A stretch of DNA of 64,000 nt from Variovorax paradoxus (lineage in GTDB: Bacteria > Pseudomonadota > Gammaproteobacteria > Burkholderiales > Burkholderiaceae_C). Location: the NCBI RefSeq assembly GCF_009498455.1, contig NZ_CP045644.1:6017001-6081000 (forward strand). Direction: 5' to 3'. The position numbers and the translations under genes are program-made. Below are positions 27,189-36,318 of this stretch, piece by piece. The notes below the pieces were generated by a model that saw nothing but the letters and a program-made list of their open reading frames with translations, searched no databases and was not told the origin of the DNA. Numbering within the stretch: the first letter of the stretch is position 1; the number at the start of each line of letters is the position of its first letter.

Positions 27189-30100
27189 CAGTGATCCTTG
27201 TCGGCTTTGGGTGAAGCTGGAGGTGCAGGCGCGCGCTTGGGTACGGCCCGCGAGGCCTGCACCTCGGCGGCGAGGCGCTCCATGTCCTGCTTGATCGAGC
27301 GGTCGAGTTCGAGCCGGCGTTCGGTGGCCGTCACCAGCGGCAGGATCAGTTCGCGGTAGGTCACGGCGATCTGCAGCATGGCGTCGGCCAGGCGCTGGCC
27401 TTCGCTCGGGCCTTCAACCGGCGGCGTGGGCTCGGGCTTGAGTGAATCGACCGCGCGCGCCACGTCGAGCATGCTGCTCGCGATGCGCTGGCTGCCGTCG
27501 ACGTCGGCGCCGCCGAGCTTGCGCTGGCGCACGAACTCGTCGCAGATGGCCGTCCAGCGCGCGCTTTCCTCGGGCGTGGGGCTGCCGAGCAGTTGGGCCA
27601 GGCGCAACAGGTTTTCTTCGGCGCCGGTGGTCAGCGTCTGGGCTTCGCCGCGGTAGTGGTCGCGCAGCAGCGCGTCGAGTTCATCGTCGCGCATCAGCGG
27701 CGTGATCTTGCCCGCGAGCTTGGTCATGTTGCGGTAGCTGCCCTGCAGCTTGAACGGCGGCGCGGTGCGGTAGTTCTCCTGCTGCGCGGCCGACGCGATG
27801 TAGGCCAGGTTGACCTTCAGCAGCAGGTCGCGCGCACGGAACAGCCGCTGCAGCAGCGCCTTGATCTCTTCCAGCTCGACCGAGCTGTAGGCGTGCGACA
27901 GCGCGCTGCTCGGCACGTCGTGGCCCTGCGCCATCTTCACCAGCAGCTGCACGTCCTTCGGATCGCGCGAGGCCAGGGGCATCAGCGTGGGGTTCGAAGT
28001 CAGGCTGTTCTCGATGTACGAGAGCGCGAACGCCGCTTCGCGGCCCGAGAGCACGTCGCCCAGGTTGTAGATGTCGGCGCGGTTGGCCAGCATGTCGGGG
28101 ATCTTGAACACGTCGCCCGACTCGGTGTACGGGTTGCCCGCCATCACGATCGCGAAGCGCTTGCCGCGCATGTCGTAGCTGCGCGGCTCGCCGTTCCACA
28201 CGCCCTCGATGCGGCGCGTGCCGTCGGCCAGCGCAATGAACTTCTGCAAAAACTCGGGGCTGGTGTGCTGGATGTCGTCCAGGTACAGCATCACGTTGCT
28301 GCCCATCGCCAGGCCCAGGTTGAGCTTCTCCAGCTCCTGCCGCGCGGCGCTGTTGGGCGCGTTGACCGGGTCGATGGCCGTGACGCCATGGCCCAGCGCC
28401 GGGCAGTTGATGCGCACGAAGATCAGGCCGAGGCGGTCGGCCACGTACTCCATCAGCGTCGTCTTGCCGTAGCCGGGCGGCGAGATCAGCAGCAGCAGGC
28501 CCATGCGGTCGGTGCGGCTGCCCTCGCCTGCCGAACCGATCTGCTTGGCAAGGTTGTCGCCGATGATCGGCAGATACAGCTCGTCGATCAGCTGGTTGCG
28601 CACGAAGGTCGACAGCGGCTTGGCCTGGAACTGGCCGAGCTTGAGCCGTGCCTTCTCGCGCTCGAGCAGCTCGTGGCGCAGGCTGTGCAGCGCCTCGTAG
28701 CCCGGCACCGCATGCAGGGTATGGAACAGGAAGCGGCGCCAGAAGTCGTTGAGGTTCAGCGTGAGGCGGCCCTCGACCACGCGCGGGTGCTCCCCGCGCA
28801 GGCCTTCGACCGTGCGGTCGAGTGCCGCATTCACGCGGGTGCGCTGCAGCGGCATCGCCAGCACGCTGGCCGCGTCGTCGATCCAGTCGATCGATTGCGG
28901 TGCCTGGTGCGTCGCGTAGGCGCGCACCCAGTCGCGCGCCAGGCGCCAGCGCTCGGCCGGCGGTGCGGCATCGAGGTCGTGCTGCCACGCGTCGCGTCGG
29001 CCGCCGCGCTCCAGCTCGCGCATCAATGCGGCCGCCAGGTCTTCGCCCGCGCCGGACACGGCCCAGGCGTCGCCGCCATGTTCGCTGGCCAGTTCGCGCA
29101 CGAGGTACGCGGCGGCCTGGTCGCACAGCGTGGTCACACGGCCGTCGTGCGCATCGCGCGTTTCATCGCTCGCGGTGTCGGCCAGCGGCAGCAGATCGGG
29201 CACCACGTCGCGGGCGAAGTGGTTCAGGGCACGTGCGATGTCGGCTTCGAGCTGTTCCAGCGCATCGCGCCGACCGAACAGCGCCAGCATCTGCATCGAA
29301 GCGCGCGCGCGGCGCAGCATCGATTCGCGGTGCGCAATGAGGTGGCCGTGCTGCCAGTAGAGCAAGGCCAGCGCGCGCTCGGTCGGGCCCCAGGCCAGCA
29401 GACCGGCCTGGTCCTGCATGCCGACGAGCGCGCCCAGCAGGCGCATCGCGTCGTCGTCGTGGATGCCCTTCTGGTAGCCCTCCTGATACCGCGCCGCGGC
29501 AAAGCGGCGGACCATGTCGAGCAGCTGCGGATGCAGTGGATCTTCGGTCAGCAGCGTGAGCACCTCGGCCCAGCTGCGCTCGGTCTTGCCGTCGAGCAAG
29601 GCCTCCAGCAGGCGGCCCGCCAGGTACTCGGCGCGCGACAGCTCGGGCGTTTCGGACACCAGCGACTGGTTCCAGTAGCGCTGCAGCGGCAGCAGCCGCG
29701 GCTCATCGACCGGGCTCTGGTAGTCGGTGCCCGTGACCTGGTAGGCCATGCCCTCGTCGCGGGCCACGAGCGTCAGGTCGACCGGCTGGCGGTGCACGGT
29801 GAAGGCATGGCGGCCGAGGCGCAGCGTGTCACCGCCTTCGCTCACCAGCTCGCGCTTGTCGCGGATGGAGCGCAGTGCCTGGTCGCGCGCGGTCTTCAGG
29901 CGCGTGTCGAGCTCGTCGGCCTGCACCGCGGCGCCCAGCGTGCGCAGGTCGGCGATCAGAGTGTGCAGCTTGCCGATCATCGGATCGGCCGCGAAGTAGC
30001 TGTGGACCTGCGTCAGGTCGCCGAACTGCGCAATGCGGCGCGGAATGCCGTCGAGGATGCGCCCCGCCGCATCGACCACGCCCTGCGCGCGGCGCTGGCG

Positions 30101-32455
30101 CGCTTCCACCAGGCTCTGGCGGCGCGCGGACAGCGCTTCGTAGACGGTCTCGCGCTTCTCGGCGATGTCGGCCAGAAAGCCTTCCTGCTCGGCAAAGCGG
30201 CCTTCGATCTCTTCGAGCTGGGCCAGCAGGCGCGTCAGCGCGTCGTCGCACTTCTCGGGCGTGTCGGCGAATTCCAGCGCGTTCTCGACCGCCTGGCTGA
30301 AGAGTTTGAACTGCGCACCGAATTCGGCACGCGCTTCGGTCGCGCCCAGCGACTTGCGCCGCATGCGCGCGTCGGCTCGCATGCGGTTGATGTCGGCATA
30401 GATGAGCGAGATGCGGTCGAGGATCGACGTGCGGATCACCGCGTCGCCGCCTGGCAGGCTGCCGAGCTGCTCGGTCAGCAGGTCGAGCCCGGCCGCCTGC
30501 TCATCGAGCGTGGCGAGCATCTGCCCGAGCGCGGGCGACGTGGCGAGGTTGGGCAGTTCGAGCGCGAGCTTGTCCAGTGCCTGGCGCTGGCCGTTGAAGG
30601 CGGTGTCGGCCGCCAGGAACTGCATGGCGCGCTCGCCGATGCGTTGCTGTTCGGCTTCGAGCGCGGCGTCCATGGCGGCGATGCGCGGCAGGTCGGCGTA
30701 GCGCAGCTCCTTGAGCATCTGCAGCGCGCCGCGCCGTTCGCGCAGCCGGCCCAGCGCCTTCACGAAATCGTCGGGGGCGCGCCAGAGCGTGCTGGCGATG
30801 TCGACCATCAGCGCGTGCTGCTCGTCTTCCGCACGGGCCAGCGCGCGCGCGGTTTCGCGGCGGATGGTGTCGACCTTTTCGAACTCGGCCAGCGTGCTGC
30901 GCGCCACCTCGGCGATGCTGCGCAGCTCGCCCATGAGGCCGGCGGCCTCGGGCGCGTCGAGCCAGAAGTAGGCGTCGCTCACGCGCGTGCACTGGCGGAT
31001 CAGGTCGTCGTAGGCCGCGCGCGTGGGCGCCTGCTCGCGCACCGCGCGGGCGATGCCCATGAGGTCGCTCACGCCGCGCACCAGTTCGGCATTGCCGATC
31101 TTGCCGAAGAAGCCGGTGGCGGGCGGCTGCGCGCTCACGTGCTCTTCGCTGGCGAAGGGCGTCTGCCACAGCTGCATCGGGTGCACGCGCGTGGGCTCGC
31201 CGTTGTCACCGTTGAACACCAGGATGCGGCCGTCGGCAAAGCGCGCGTAGCCGTTGGCGATGATCGGCGTGGCGAGCTTCTTGTCGATCAGGTTGTAGTT
31301 GAAGAGCGCGTAGCGCCCCGGCTTGCGGTCGTAGAACACATAGGCCACGTCCTCGCCGTTGGGCGAGCGCAGCATGCGCTTGAAGCGCAGGCTCTCGACC
31401 ACCTCGGCGGGCAGGTCGAAGCGCTTGTGCTCGCCCGACTGCAGGTAGTAGCCGCCGGGAAAGATGATGCCGTGGTCTTCGGGCAGCTGCACGCAGGAGC
31501 CGCCGATGGCGTCGATGCGCTCGACCTGCTGCGTGCGGATGTTGAACACCAGATAGCGCGTGGTCTGCTCGCGGTAGGGCTTCACGCGCAGCAATATCAG
31601 CATGCCGAGTTTGGCCCAGGCGATCTCGGCGTCGGTGAGCGACTGGCTCTTGTCTTCCACCGGCTCGCTGTAGATGCCCAGGCCGGTCTCGGTGTTGTTC
31701 TCGATCTTGATCGTGAGGTCGCCGCCCAGCGTCTCGACGAACACGGTGTCGAGCACGTTCACGTGCGGGTGCTTGCCGCCCACGTGGTCTTCGCGCGTGG
31801 CCACGGTCCATTCGAAGTCGTGGCTGGCGGGCAGCGCGATGTCGCGCTCGCCGCGGTTGTCGACGTAGTGGATGCTGCCGTCGCGCTCGATGGCCCAGCG
31901 GAACACGCGCACGTCGCTCAGTTGCTGGCCGATCTGGAACGAGGCGAGCAGCTTGTCCTGCGTGACGCGCAGCTGCAGCAGCGTGGCCTGCTTGTAGTAG
32001 GCGTAGAGCTCGCGGAAGTCGGAGACGAAGCGCGTGTCTTCCAGGAACGAGCCGGCCAGCGGCACGGGCTGCAGCTCGTCGTTTTCGGTGGCGGCTTCGC
32101 CCGGCGCTGCGAGCCGGTACAGGCCGAACACGTCGCCCACGGCCGTTTCCTTGCGCAGGCCGATGAAGACGTTGTAGCCGAACAGCAGCAGGTCGCCGAT
32201 GCGCACGATGTCGCGCGCCACGGCATTGTTCTCGGTGCGCGCGCGGGTGCGCAAAATCAGCGCCTGGTCGGAGCGACCGAACTCGGCGAGCCGCTGCTCG
32301 TTGAGCGCCTGCGTCTTCTTGAGCAGGCCTTCGCCCTGGGTTTCGAGTCGCTTCTTCAGCAGGTCGTAGCTGCCGCTGCCGGAGACCAGCGCTTCGGTGG
32401 CGTCGATGGGAGCCTGGGCGCCGGGCGGCGCGCCGGTGTCGTCAGTGGGTTGCAT
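27188..32455 (-). CDS. Giant AAA ATPase of the PspA/flotillin operon (DNA-repair-ATPase type)
   Basis: 1755 residues. The N-terminal 450 residues are beta-rich, possibly propeller-like (WAIERDGSIHYVDNRGERD, YARFADGRILVFNGDNGEP). Residues 480-1000 are mostly coiled coil, and 1000-1290 helical. The AAA module is C-terminal: Walker A SPPGYGKTT with Lys1331, Walker B VMLYLDDIQ with Asp1393-Asp1394, and sensor-1-like IVMAGNPYTES. The tail ends in a charged Pro/Lys stretch. Proteins like this are annotated as DNA repair ATPase in databases, but I know of no proof for that role. Company with PspA and flotillin favours membrane or protein remodelling. No membrane helix is evident. Confidence 0.88.
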   Translation of the reverse strand: MQPTDDTGAPPGAQAPIDATEALVSGSGSYDLLKKRLETQGEGLLKKTQALNEQRLAEFGRSDQALILRTRARTENNAVARDIVRIGDLLLFGYNVFIGLRKETAVGDVFGLYRLAAPGEAATENDELQPVPLAGSFLEDTRFVSDFRELYAYYKQATLLQLRVTQDKLLASFQIGQQLSDVRVFRWAIERDGSIHYVDNRGERDIALPASHDFEWTVATREDHVGGKHPHVNVLDTVFVETLGGDLTIKIENNTETGLGIYSEPVEDKSQSLTDAEIAWAKLGMLILLRVKPYREQTTRYLVFNIRTQQVERIDAIGGSCVQLPEDHGIIFPGGYYLQSGEHKRFDLPAEVVESLRFKRMLRSPNGEDVAYVFYDRKPGRYALFNYNLIDKKLATPIIANGYARFADGRILVFNGDNGEPTRVHPMQLWQTPFASEEHVSAQPPATGFFGKIGNAELVRGVSDLMGIARAVREQAPTRAAYDDLIRQCTRVSDAYFWLDAPEAAGLMGELRSIAEVARSTLAEFEKVDTIRRETARALARAEDEQHALMVDIASTLWRAPDDFVKALGRLRERRGALQMLKELRYADLPRIAAMDAALEAEQQRIGERAMQFLAADTAFNGQRQALDKLALELPNLATSPALGQMLATLDEQAAGLDLLTEQLGSLPGGDAVIRTSILDRISLIYADINRMRADARMRRKSLGATEARAEFGAQFKLFSQAVENALEFADTPEKCDDALTRLLAQLEEIEGRFAEQEGFLADIAEKRETVYEALSARRQSLVEARQRRAQGVVDAAGRILDGIPRRIAQFGDLTQVHSYFAADPMIGKLHTLIADLRTLGAAVQADELDTRLKTARDQALRSIRDKRELVSEGGDTLRLGRHAFTVHRQPVDLTLVARDEGMAYQVTGTDYQSPVDEPRLLPLQRYWNQSLVSETPELSRAEYLAGRLLEALLDGKTERSWAEVLTLLTEDPLHPQLLDMVRRFAAARYQEGYQKGIHDDDAMRLLGALVGMQDQAGLLAWGPTERALALLYWQHGHLIAHRESMLRRARASMQMLALFGRRDALEQLEADIARALNHFARDVVPDLLPLADTASDETRDAHDGRVTTLCDQAAAYLVRELASEHGGDAWAVSGAGEDLAAALMRELERGGRRDAWQHDLDAAPPAERWRLARDWVRAYATHQAPQSIDWIDDAASVLAMPLQRTRVNAALDRTVEGLRGEHPRVVEGRLTLNLNDFWRRFLFHTLHAVPGYEALHSLRHELLEREKARLKLGQFQAKPLSTFVRNQLIDELYLPIIGDNLAKQIGSAGEGSRTDRMGLLLLISPPGYGKTTLMEYVADRLGLIFVRINCPALGHGVTAIDPVNAPNSAARQELEKLNLGLAMGSNVMLYLDDIQHTSPEFLQKFIALADGTRRIEGVWNGEPRSYDMRGKRFAIVMAGNPYTESGDVFKIPDMLANRADIYNLGDVLSGREAAFALSYIENSLTSNPTLMPLASRDPKDVQLLVKMAQGHDVPSSALSHAYSSVELEEIKALLQRLFRARDLLLKVNLAYIASAAQQENYRTAPPFKLQGSYRNMTKLAGKITPLMRDDELDALLRDHYRGEAQTLTTGAEENLLRLAQLLGSPTPEESARWTAICDEFVRQRKLGGADVDGSQRIASSMLDVARAVDSLKPEPTPPVEGPSEGQRLADAMLQIAVTYRELILPLVTATERRLELDRSIKQDMERLAAEVQASRAVPKRAPAPPASPKADKDH

Positions 32456-32467
32456 GGATCGGCGCGG

Positions 32468-33013
32468 TCAGTCCGCGCGCAGCAGTGCGAGCAATTCGTC
32501 GCGGTGAGGCTGGGTGTCGAGCCAGGTGCGGATGCGGTCCAGCTCGTCGATGCAGTCGTCGCCGTAGCGGCGGCGCAGCGCGGCCAAGCGCGCCTCGCGC
32601 ACCTCCTCGGTCTGCAGGCGGCGCTGCCAGCCGTCGGACAGCAGCTCGTCGAGCCGGCCGGCCAGGCCGCGGCTCACGAGGGCGCGCCATTCGCCCTGGT
32701 CGAACCAGAGGTTCTGGCAGGCCACGCAGCGGTCGATGCGGAAGTCGGGCCCCGCACTCACGCGCAGGCGCTGCATCAGCCGTTCGCACTCGGGGCAGTG
32801 ACGCACAGCGGCGAGGTCGAACACCTCGATCACTTCGTCGTCGACCTCATGCGGCACGCGCTTCGGGTCGGCGGCTTTCCAGCTGCGCCAGTCGTCCATG
32901 TCCATCACCATGCCATGGCAGTCGCCGCACTGCACGCCCAGCAGCGCTTCGGCCAGCGCCACGGGCTGCATCGCCGCGCGCCCGGCGCAGCTGCACTTCA
33001 GATTCGGATTCAC
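32468..33013 (-). CDS. TFIIB-type zinc-ribbon protein
   Basis: 181 residues from a GTG that overlaps the flotillin stop as GTGA. Three Cys groups are visible: KCSCAG at the start, VQCGDCHG, and CPECERLM with RCVACQNLWFDQGEW, the last being the zf-TFIIB signature. The rest is helical and charged. The flotillin frame ends inside its start and the ATPase starts 12 bp after it, so it is firmly in the operon. It may be an adaptor for the ATPase. No enzymatic motif was seen. Confidence 0.85.
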   Translation of the reverse strand: MNPNLKCSCAGRAAMQPVALAEALLGVQCGDCHGMVMDMDDWRSWKAADPKRVPHEVDDEVIEVFDLAAVRHCPECERLMQRLRVSAGPDFRIDRCVACQNLWFDQGEWRALVSRGLAGRLDELLSDGWQRRLQTEEVREARLAALRRRYGDDCIDELDRIRTWLDTQPHRDELLALLRAD

Positions 33014-35196
33014 TGCGCGTTTCCGTTCAAGGGGCGGAAGGTGGAGATCAGGTTCTGCAGCGCCGACTTCTGGCTCTCGGTGCCGTCGTTGGCGATCTTG
33101 TTCATCAGCGAGGCGACGCTGAGGTTCTGGATTTCGCCCGACGAGTTGCCCAGCGCGCCGACGATGTCGCGCAGGTCCTTCACCACGTCGCGCTCACCCG
33201 AGAGCTGCTCCTTGAAGGCGACCTGCACCGCCTGGCTCTTGGAGATGACGCCGTCGATGCCCTTGCCCACCGAGAGCGAGCGCACGAAGCTGTCGAAGTA
33301 GTCGCCCGAGCCGCCCACGATGTCGATCTTGGCGTTGGCGAGCGCGGTGCCGAGCACGTCGGCCTGTTCCTTGGCAATGGACGTTTGCGCGTCGATGCCC
33401 TTCATGGTTTCGATGTGCGACTTTTCCAGGCGCATGCGGAACTCTTCGTGGTCGCGCGTCTCGGGGCTCATGGACTTCATGGCCTCGAACTTCTCGTGCA
33501 GGCCCTTCGCCTCGGCGTTGAAGCGCGCTTCGATCACCTGCGCATCGGCCTGGCCCGACTTGAGCGTGGCTTCGGCATCGGCCGTGCGCACGTTGACGTC
33601 GGCGAGGCCGAGCTTTTCCTTGCCCGAAGCTTCGGCGTCGAACTTGGCGCGCATGCCGGCGGCTTCGGCCTGTGAGCGCGCTTCGATGACCTGCGCGTCG
33701 GCCTGGCCGGCCTTGAGGATCGCGTCGGCATCGGCCTGGCGCACATGCACGTCGGCCAGGCCCAGCTTTTCCTTGCCCGAGGCTTCGGCCTCGAAGGTGG
33801 CCAGGCGCGCCTGCGCGGTGGCGATTTCGACCTTGGCAGCCGCGAGGCCCGGTGCGGCGGAGATGGCTTCCATGCCCTCGGCTTCGCGCTTCTTCGATTC
33901 CGCGTCGCGCTCGGCCACCTTCAGCTTGGCATCGGCCAGCGTGAGTTCTTCGGCCGCCTTGTGGCGTGCGCGCTTTTCTTGCGTTTCGGCCGCCTTCACG
34001 TCGATCACCATCTTCTCGTCGGCCTGGCCCTCGGCCATGATCACGACCGACTTCTTGGTGCGCTCGGCCTCGGCCACCACGCGCAGTTCCTTGATGGCTT
34101 CTTCCTGCTCGGCCACGGTGCGCTCGACCACGATGCGCTCGCGGATCACGTCGGCAATGGCCTTCTTCTGCACTTCGACGGCCTTGTCCTTCTCGATGCG
34201 CTGCAGGGTCACTTCCTTTTCGCGATCGACGATCTCGAGGTCGCGGGCACGCGTGACCTTTTCTTCCTCGACGGCCACCGCGCGCTTGCGGTTGTTCTCG
34301 GCCACTTCCTTTTCGCGCTGCACGTTCTCCTGCTGCACGGCCACGGTCTGCTCCGACAGCAGGCGCGCGGTTTCGGACTTGGTGCGCTCTTCGGACTGGA
34401 TCTTGGAAGTTTCGGCTTCTTCGCGGGCACGCACGCTGGCAATTTCGCGGTGCTGGCGCGAGGTGGCGTCGGCCTGCTGGCGCTCGAGTTCGAGCAGCGC
34501 TTCTTGCGTCTCGACGTTCTTCTTCTTGATCTGCATTTCCTCGTTGCGGCGCAGTTCGTTGGTGCGCACATGCTCGACCGCCGTCAGCTCGGTGATCTTC
34601 TTGATGCCCTGCGCATCGAGGATGTTGTTGGCGTCGAGCTCCGACAGCGGGGTCTGCTCGAGGTAGTCGATGGCGGCGTCTTCGAGCACGTAACCCGAGA
34701 GGTCGTTGCCGATCTGGCTGATGATCTGGTCACGGAAGCCGTCGCGCGCCTGGTACAGGTCGACGAAGTCCATCGACTTGCCGACCGTTTTCAGTGCTTC
34801 GGAGAACTTGGCCGAGAACAGCTCTTCGAGCGTCTCGTGATTCGATGCGCGCGCACAGCCGATGCCCTGTGCCACCTTCAACACGTCGTCGGCGGTCTTG
34901 TTGACGCGCACGAAGAACTTCACCTTGATGTCCGCGCGGATGTTGTCGCGGCAGATCAGGCCTTCGTTGCCGGAGCGGTCGATCTCGATGGTCTTGACCG
35001 AGATGTCCATCAGCTCGGCCTTGTGGATGATCGGGTAGACCATGCGGCCGGTGAAGGTCACCTCGGGCTCGGCGCGCAGCGTGTTCACGATGAGTGCGTG
35101 GCCCTGTTCGATCTTTCGATAGAACTTGGCGAACATCGCGAACAGGCCGAGGATGACCACGGCCAATATGACCACGGCAAAGATGATGGGCTCCAT
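33010..35196 (-). CDS. Flotillin-family protein, YqiK-like
   Basis: 728 residues. One N-terminal membrane segment (IIFAVVILAVVILGLFAMFA) is followed by an SPFH/Band 7 domain (about 28-200, starting YRKIEQGHALIVNTL). A long coiled coil rich in Glu, Lys and Ala (about 210-470) comes next, then two tandem 51-residue repeats (468-569) and a C-terminal domain (RSLSVGKGIDGVISK). Flotillins oligomerise on the inner membrane and organise microdomains; YqiK is the E. coli counterpart. The partner OB-fold gene (YqiJ type) is 69 bp upstream. The length exceeds typical YqiK (about 550) mainly by the duplicated coil. Confidence 0.92.
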   Translation of the reverse strand: MEPIIFAVVILAVVILGLFAMFAKFYRKIEQGHALIVNTLRAEPEVTFTGRMVYPIIHKAELMDISVKTIEIDRSGNEGLICRDNIRADIKVKFFVRVNKTADDVLKVAQGIGCARASNHETLEELFSAKFSEALKTVGKSMDFVDLYQARDGFRDQIISQIGNDLSGYVLEDAAIDYLEQTPLSELDANNILDAQGIKKITELTAVEHVRTNELRRNEEMQIKKKNVETQEALLELERQQADATSRQHREIASVRAREEAETSKIQSEERTKSETARLLSEQTVAVQQENVQREKEVAENNRKRAVAVEEEKVTRARDLEIVDREKEVTLQRIEKDKAVEVQKKAIADVIRERIVVERTVAEQEEAIKELRVVAEAERTKKSVVIMAEGQADEKMVIDVKAAETQEKRARHKAAEELTLADAKLKVAERDAESKKREAEGMEAISAAPGLAAAKVEIATAQARLATFEAEASGKEKLGLADVHVRQADADAILKAGQADAQVIEARSQAEAAGMRAKFDAEASGKEKLGLADVNVRTADAEATLKSGQADAQVIEARFNAEAKGLHEKFEAMKSMSPETRDHEEFRMRLEKSHIETMKGIDAQTSIAKEQADVLGTALANAKIDIVGGSGDYFDSFVRSLSVGKGIDGVISKSQAVQVAFKEQLSGERDVVKDLRDIVGALGNSSGEIQNLSVASLMNKIANDGTESQKSALQNLISTFRPLNGNAQ
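33490..33795 (-). repeat. Two tandem 153-bp units inside the flotillin gene
   Basis: The units are 33643-33795 and 33490-33642. Each encodes 51 residues with the shared core AEASGKEKLGLADV and GQADAQVIEAR. The two copies differ at scattered positions, so the duplication is not brand new. It lengthens the coiled-coil stalk by one exact unit. Confidence 0.9.
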
Positions 35197-35265
35197 TTTT
35201 TCTCCAGATGCTTTTTAAGAGCGAGCTAACGAACTTGGGTGAGGGGTGCGCGCGGTCAGAACTTC

Positions 35266-35910
35266 TCAGACGATGTCTTCGTGCGCCGCGATGAGGTAGC
35301 GCGCGGCCACCTCGTCGTATTCGAGGATGAGCGCGTGCGAGCCGCGCTTGAGGGCGTTGGGCGTGGGCGCCCAGACGCGGATGTTGAGGCTGGCGCCGCG
35401 GCGCGCCACTTCGGCGCGGCCGTCTTTCTCGTTCACCACGCCGGTGACGACGCGGCAGACCTGGCCCACCAGCGCCGCATTGCTCACGGCCGTGTGGCTC
35501 ACGAAGAGGCCCTTGAGCGGGCGAATCGCCACCGCCGTTACCGGAATGGCAAGCGCCGCGCTGACCACCAGCAGCACCGTGCCGGCCAGCAGCTTGAGCA
35601 CCATCGTCGGCACCAGCGGCAGCAGCCACTCGCCGCCCAGGCACGAGAGCGTCCAGGCCACCAGTACCAGCAGGCTCACGGCCACCGAGAACGGCACGCC
35701 GTTCAGGCCGAAGGCGACCACGTAGCTCGCGATCTGGCCCATGTCGCTGGTGTCGCCATCGGCATGCGTCTGCAGGTCGACGTCGATCCCGCTGCTCTCG
35801 AAGTCGACCATGCCGACCACCGCGAGCACCCAATAGATCACCACGACGCCGAGCAGCACCGTGTAGATCGCGGTGGGGTACCCCGTCACCGCTCCCATGA
35901 AATCGCCCAT
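35266..35910 (-). CDS. OB-fold membrane protein, YqiJ-like
   Basis: 214 residues. Hydrophobic helices are at about 10-35 (AIYTVLLGVVVIYWVLAVVGMV), 70-95 and 100-125. The C-terminal soluble part (about 140-210: ALVGQVCRVVTGVVNEKDGRAEV) reads as the NfeD/YqiJ-type OB fold that partners flotillins. It precedes the flotillin gene by 69 bp. Together they should form a membrane microdomain complex. Confidence 0.86.
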   Translation of the reverse strand: MGDFMGAVTGYPTAIYTVLLGVVVIYWVLAVVGMVDFESSGIDVDLQTHADGDTSDMGQIASYVVAFGLNGVPFSVAVSLLVLVAWTLSCLGGEWLLPLVPTMVLKLLAGTVLLVVSAALAIPVTAVAIRPLKGLFVSHTAVSNAALVGQVCRVVTGVVNEKDGRAEVARRGASLNIRVWAPTPNALKRGSHALILEYDEVAARYLIAAHEDIV

Positions 35911-35952
35911 TGATCCTCCCGCGTGCGGGTTGGTTGTTGTTCTCTTTTCTTC

Positions 35953-36318
35953 TTACCTGCCGCCCGGCTTTTTTGTGCCGGTGTTCTTCTTGTTCGCCTT
36001 GCCCGCAAAGGCAATCAGTTCGCGCGTGGCCTTCTCCTTGATGGCCAGGCGGTCGTCGGGTGCCAGACCATAACGCGCCGCCAGAAATTCGTAGTCGGCC
36101 GTGTTCAGCGACACCGTGAGGCGCGGCCGCTTCGGCTTCGAGGTGGTCGCCAGGCCCAGCACCTGCCGGATCTGGTCGGGCGTGGACACGTGCTGCTCGA
36201 AGGCCGCGGTGCGCACGGCCTCGAGCACGGCCTCTTCCACGTCGAAGGCCACCTGGACCGCGCGGATCGCCTCGTCCGAGCCTTGCCAGCGAACCGGCTT
36301 GACCCGCACCATCGTCAC
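35953..36318 (-). CDS. Small unknown protein of the PspA operon
   Basis: 121 residues, not recognised. The N-terminal half is acidic/helical (AIRAVQVAFDVEEAVLEAVRTAAFEQ), then comes PRLTVSLNTADYEFLAARYGLAPDDRLAIKEKATREL, a ribbon-helix-helix-like stretch, and a Lys/Gly-rich tail. The GTG at 36318 overlaps the PspA stop as GTGA; ATG at 36312 is an alternative start. A small DNA-binding or PspA-associated regulator is possible from the helix pattern and position. Confidence 0.7.
   Translation of the reverse strand: MTMVRVKPVRWQGSDEAIRAVQVAFDVEEAVLEAVRTAAFEQHVSTPDQIRQVLGLATTSKPKRPRLTVSLNTADYEFLAARYGLAPDDRLAIKEKATRELIAFAGKANKKNTGTKKPGGR

Noticed and set aside
27593..33301. Open frame of 1902 codons on the plus strand across the ATPase gene
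   Set aside because: It is antisense to the ATPase, zinc-ribbon and flotillin genes and is Gln/His/Arg/Ala-rich without domains, as expected from GC-rich codon shadows.
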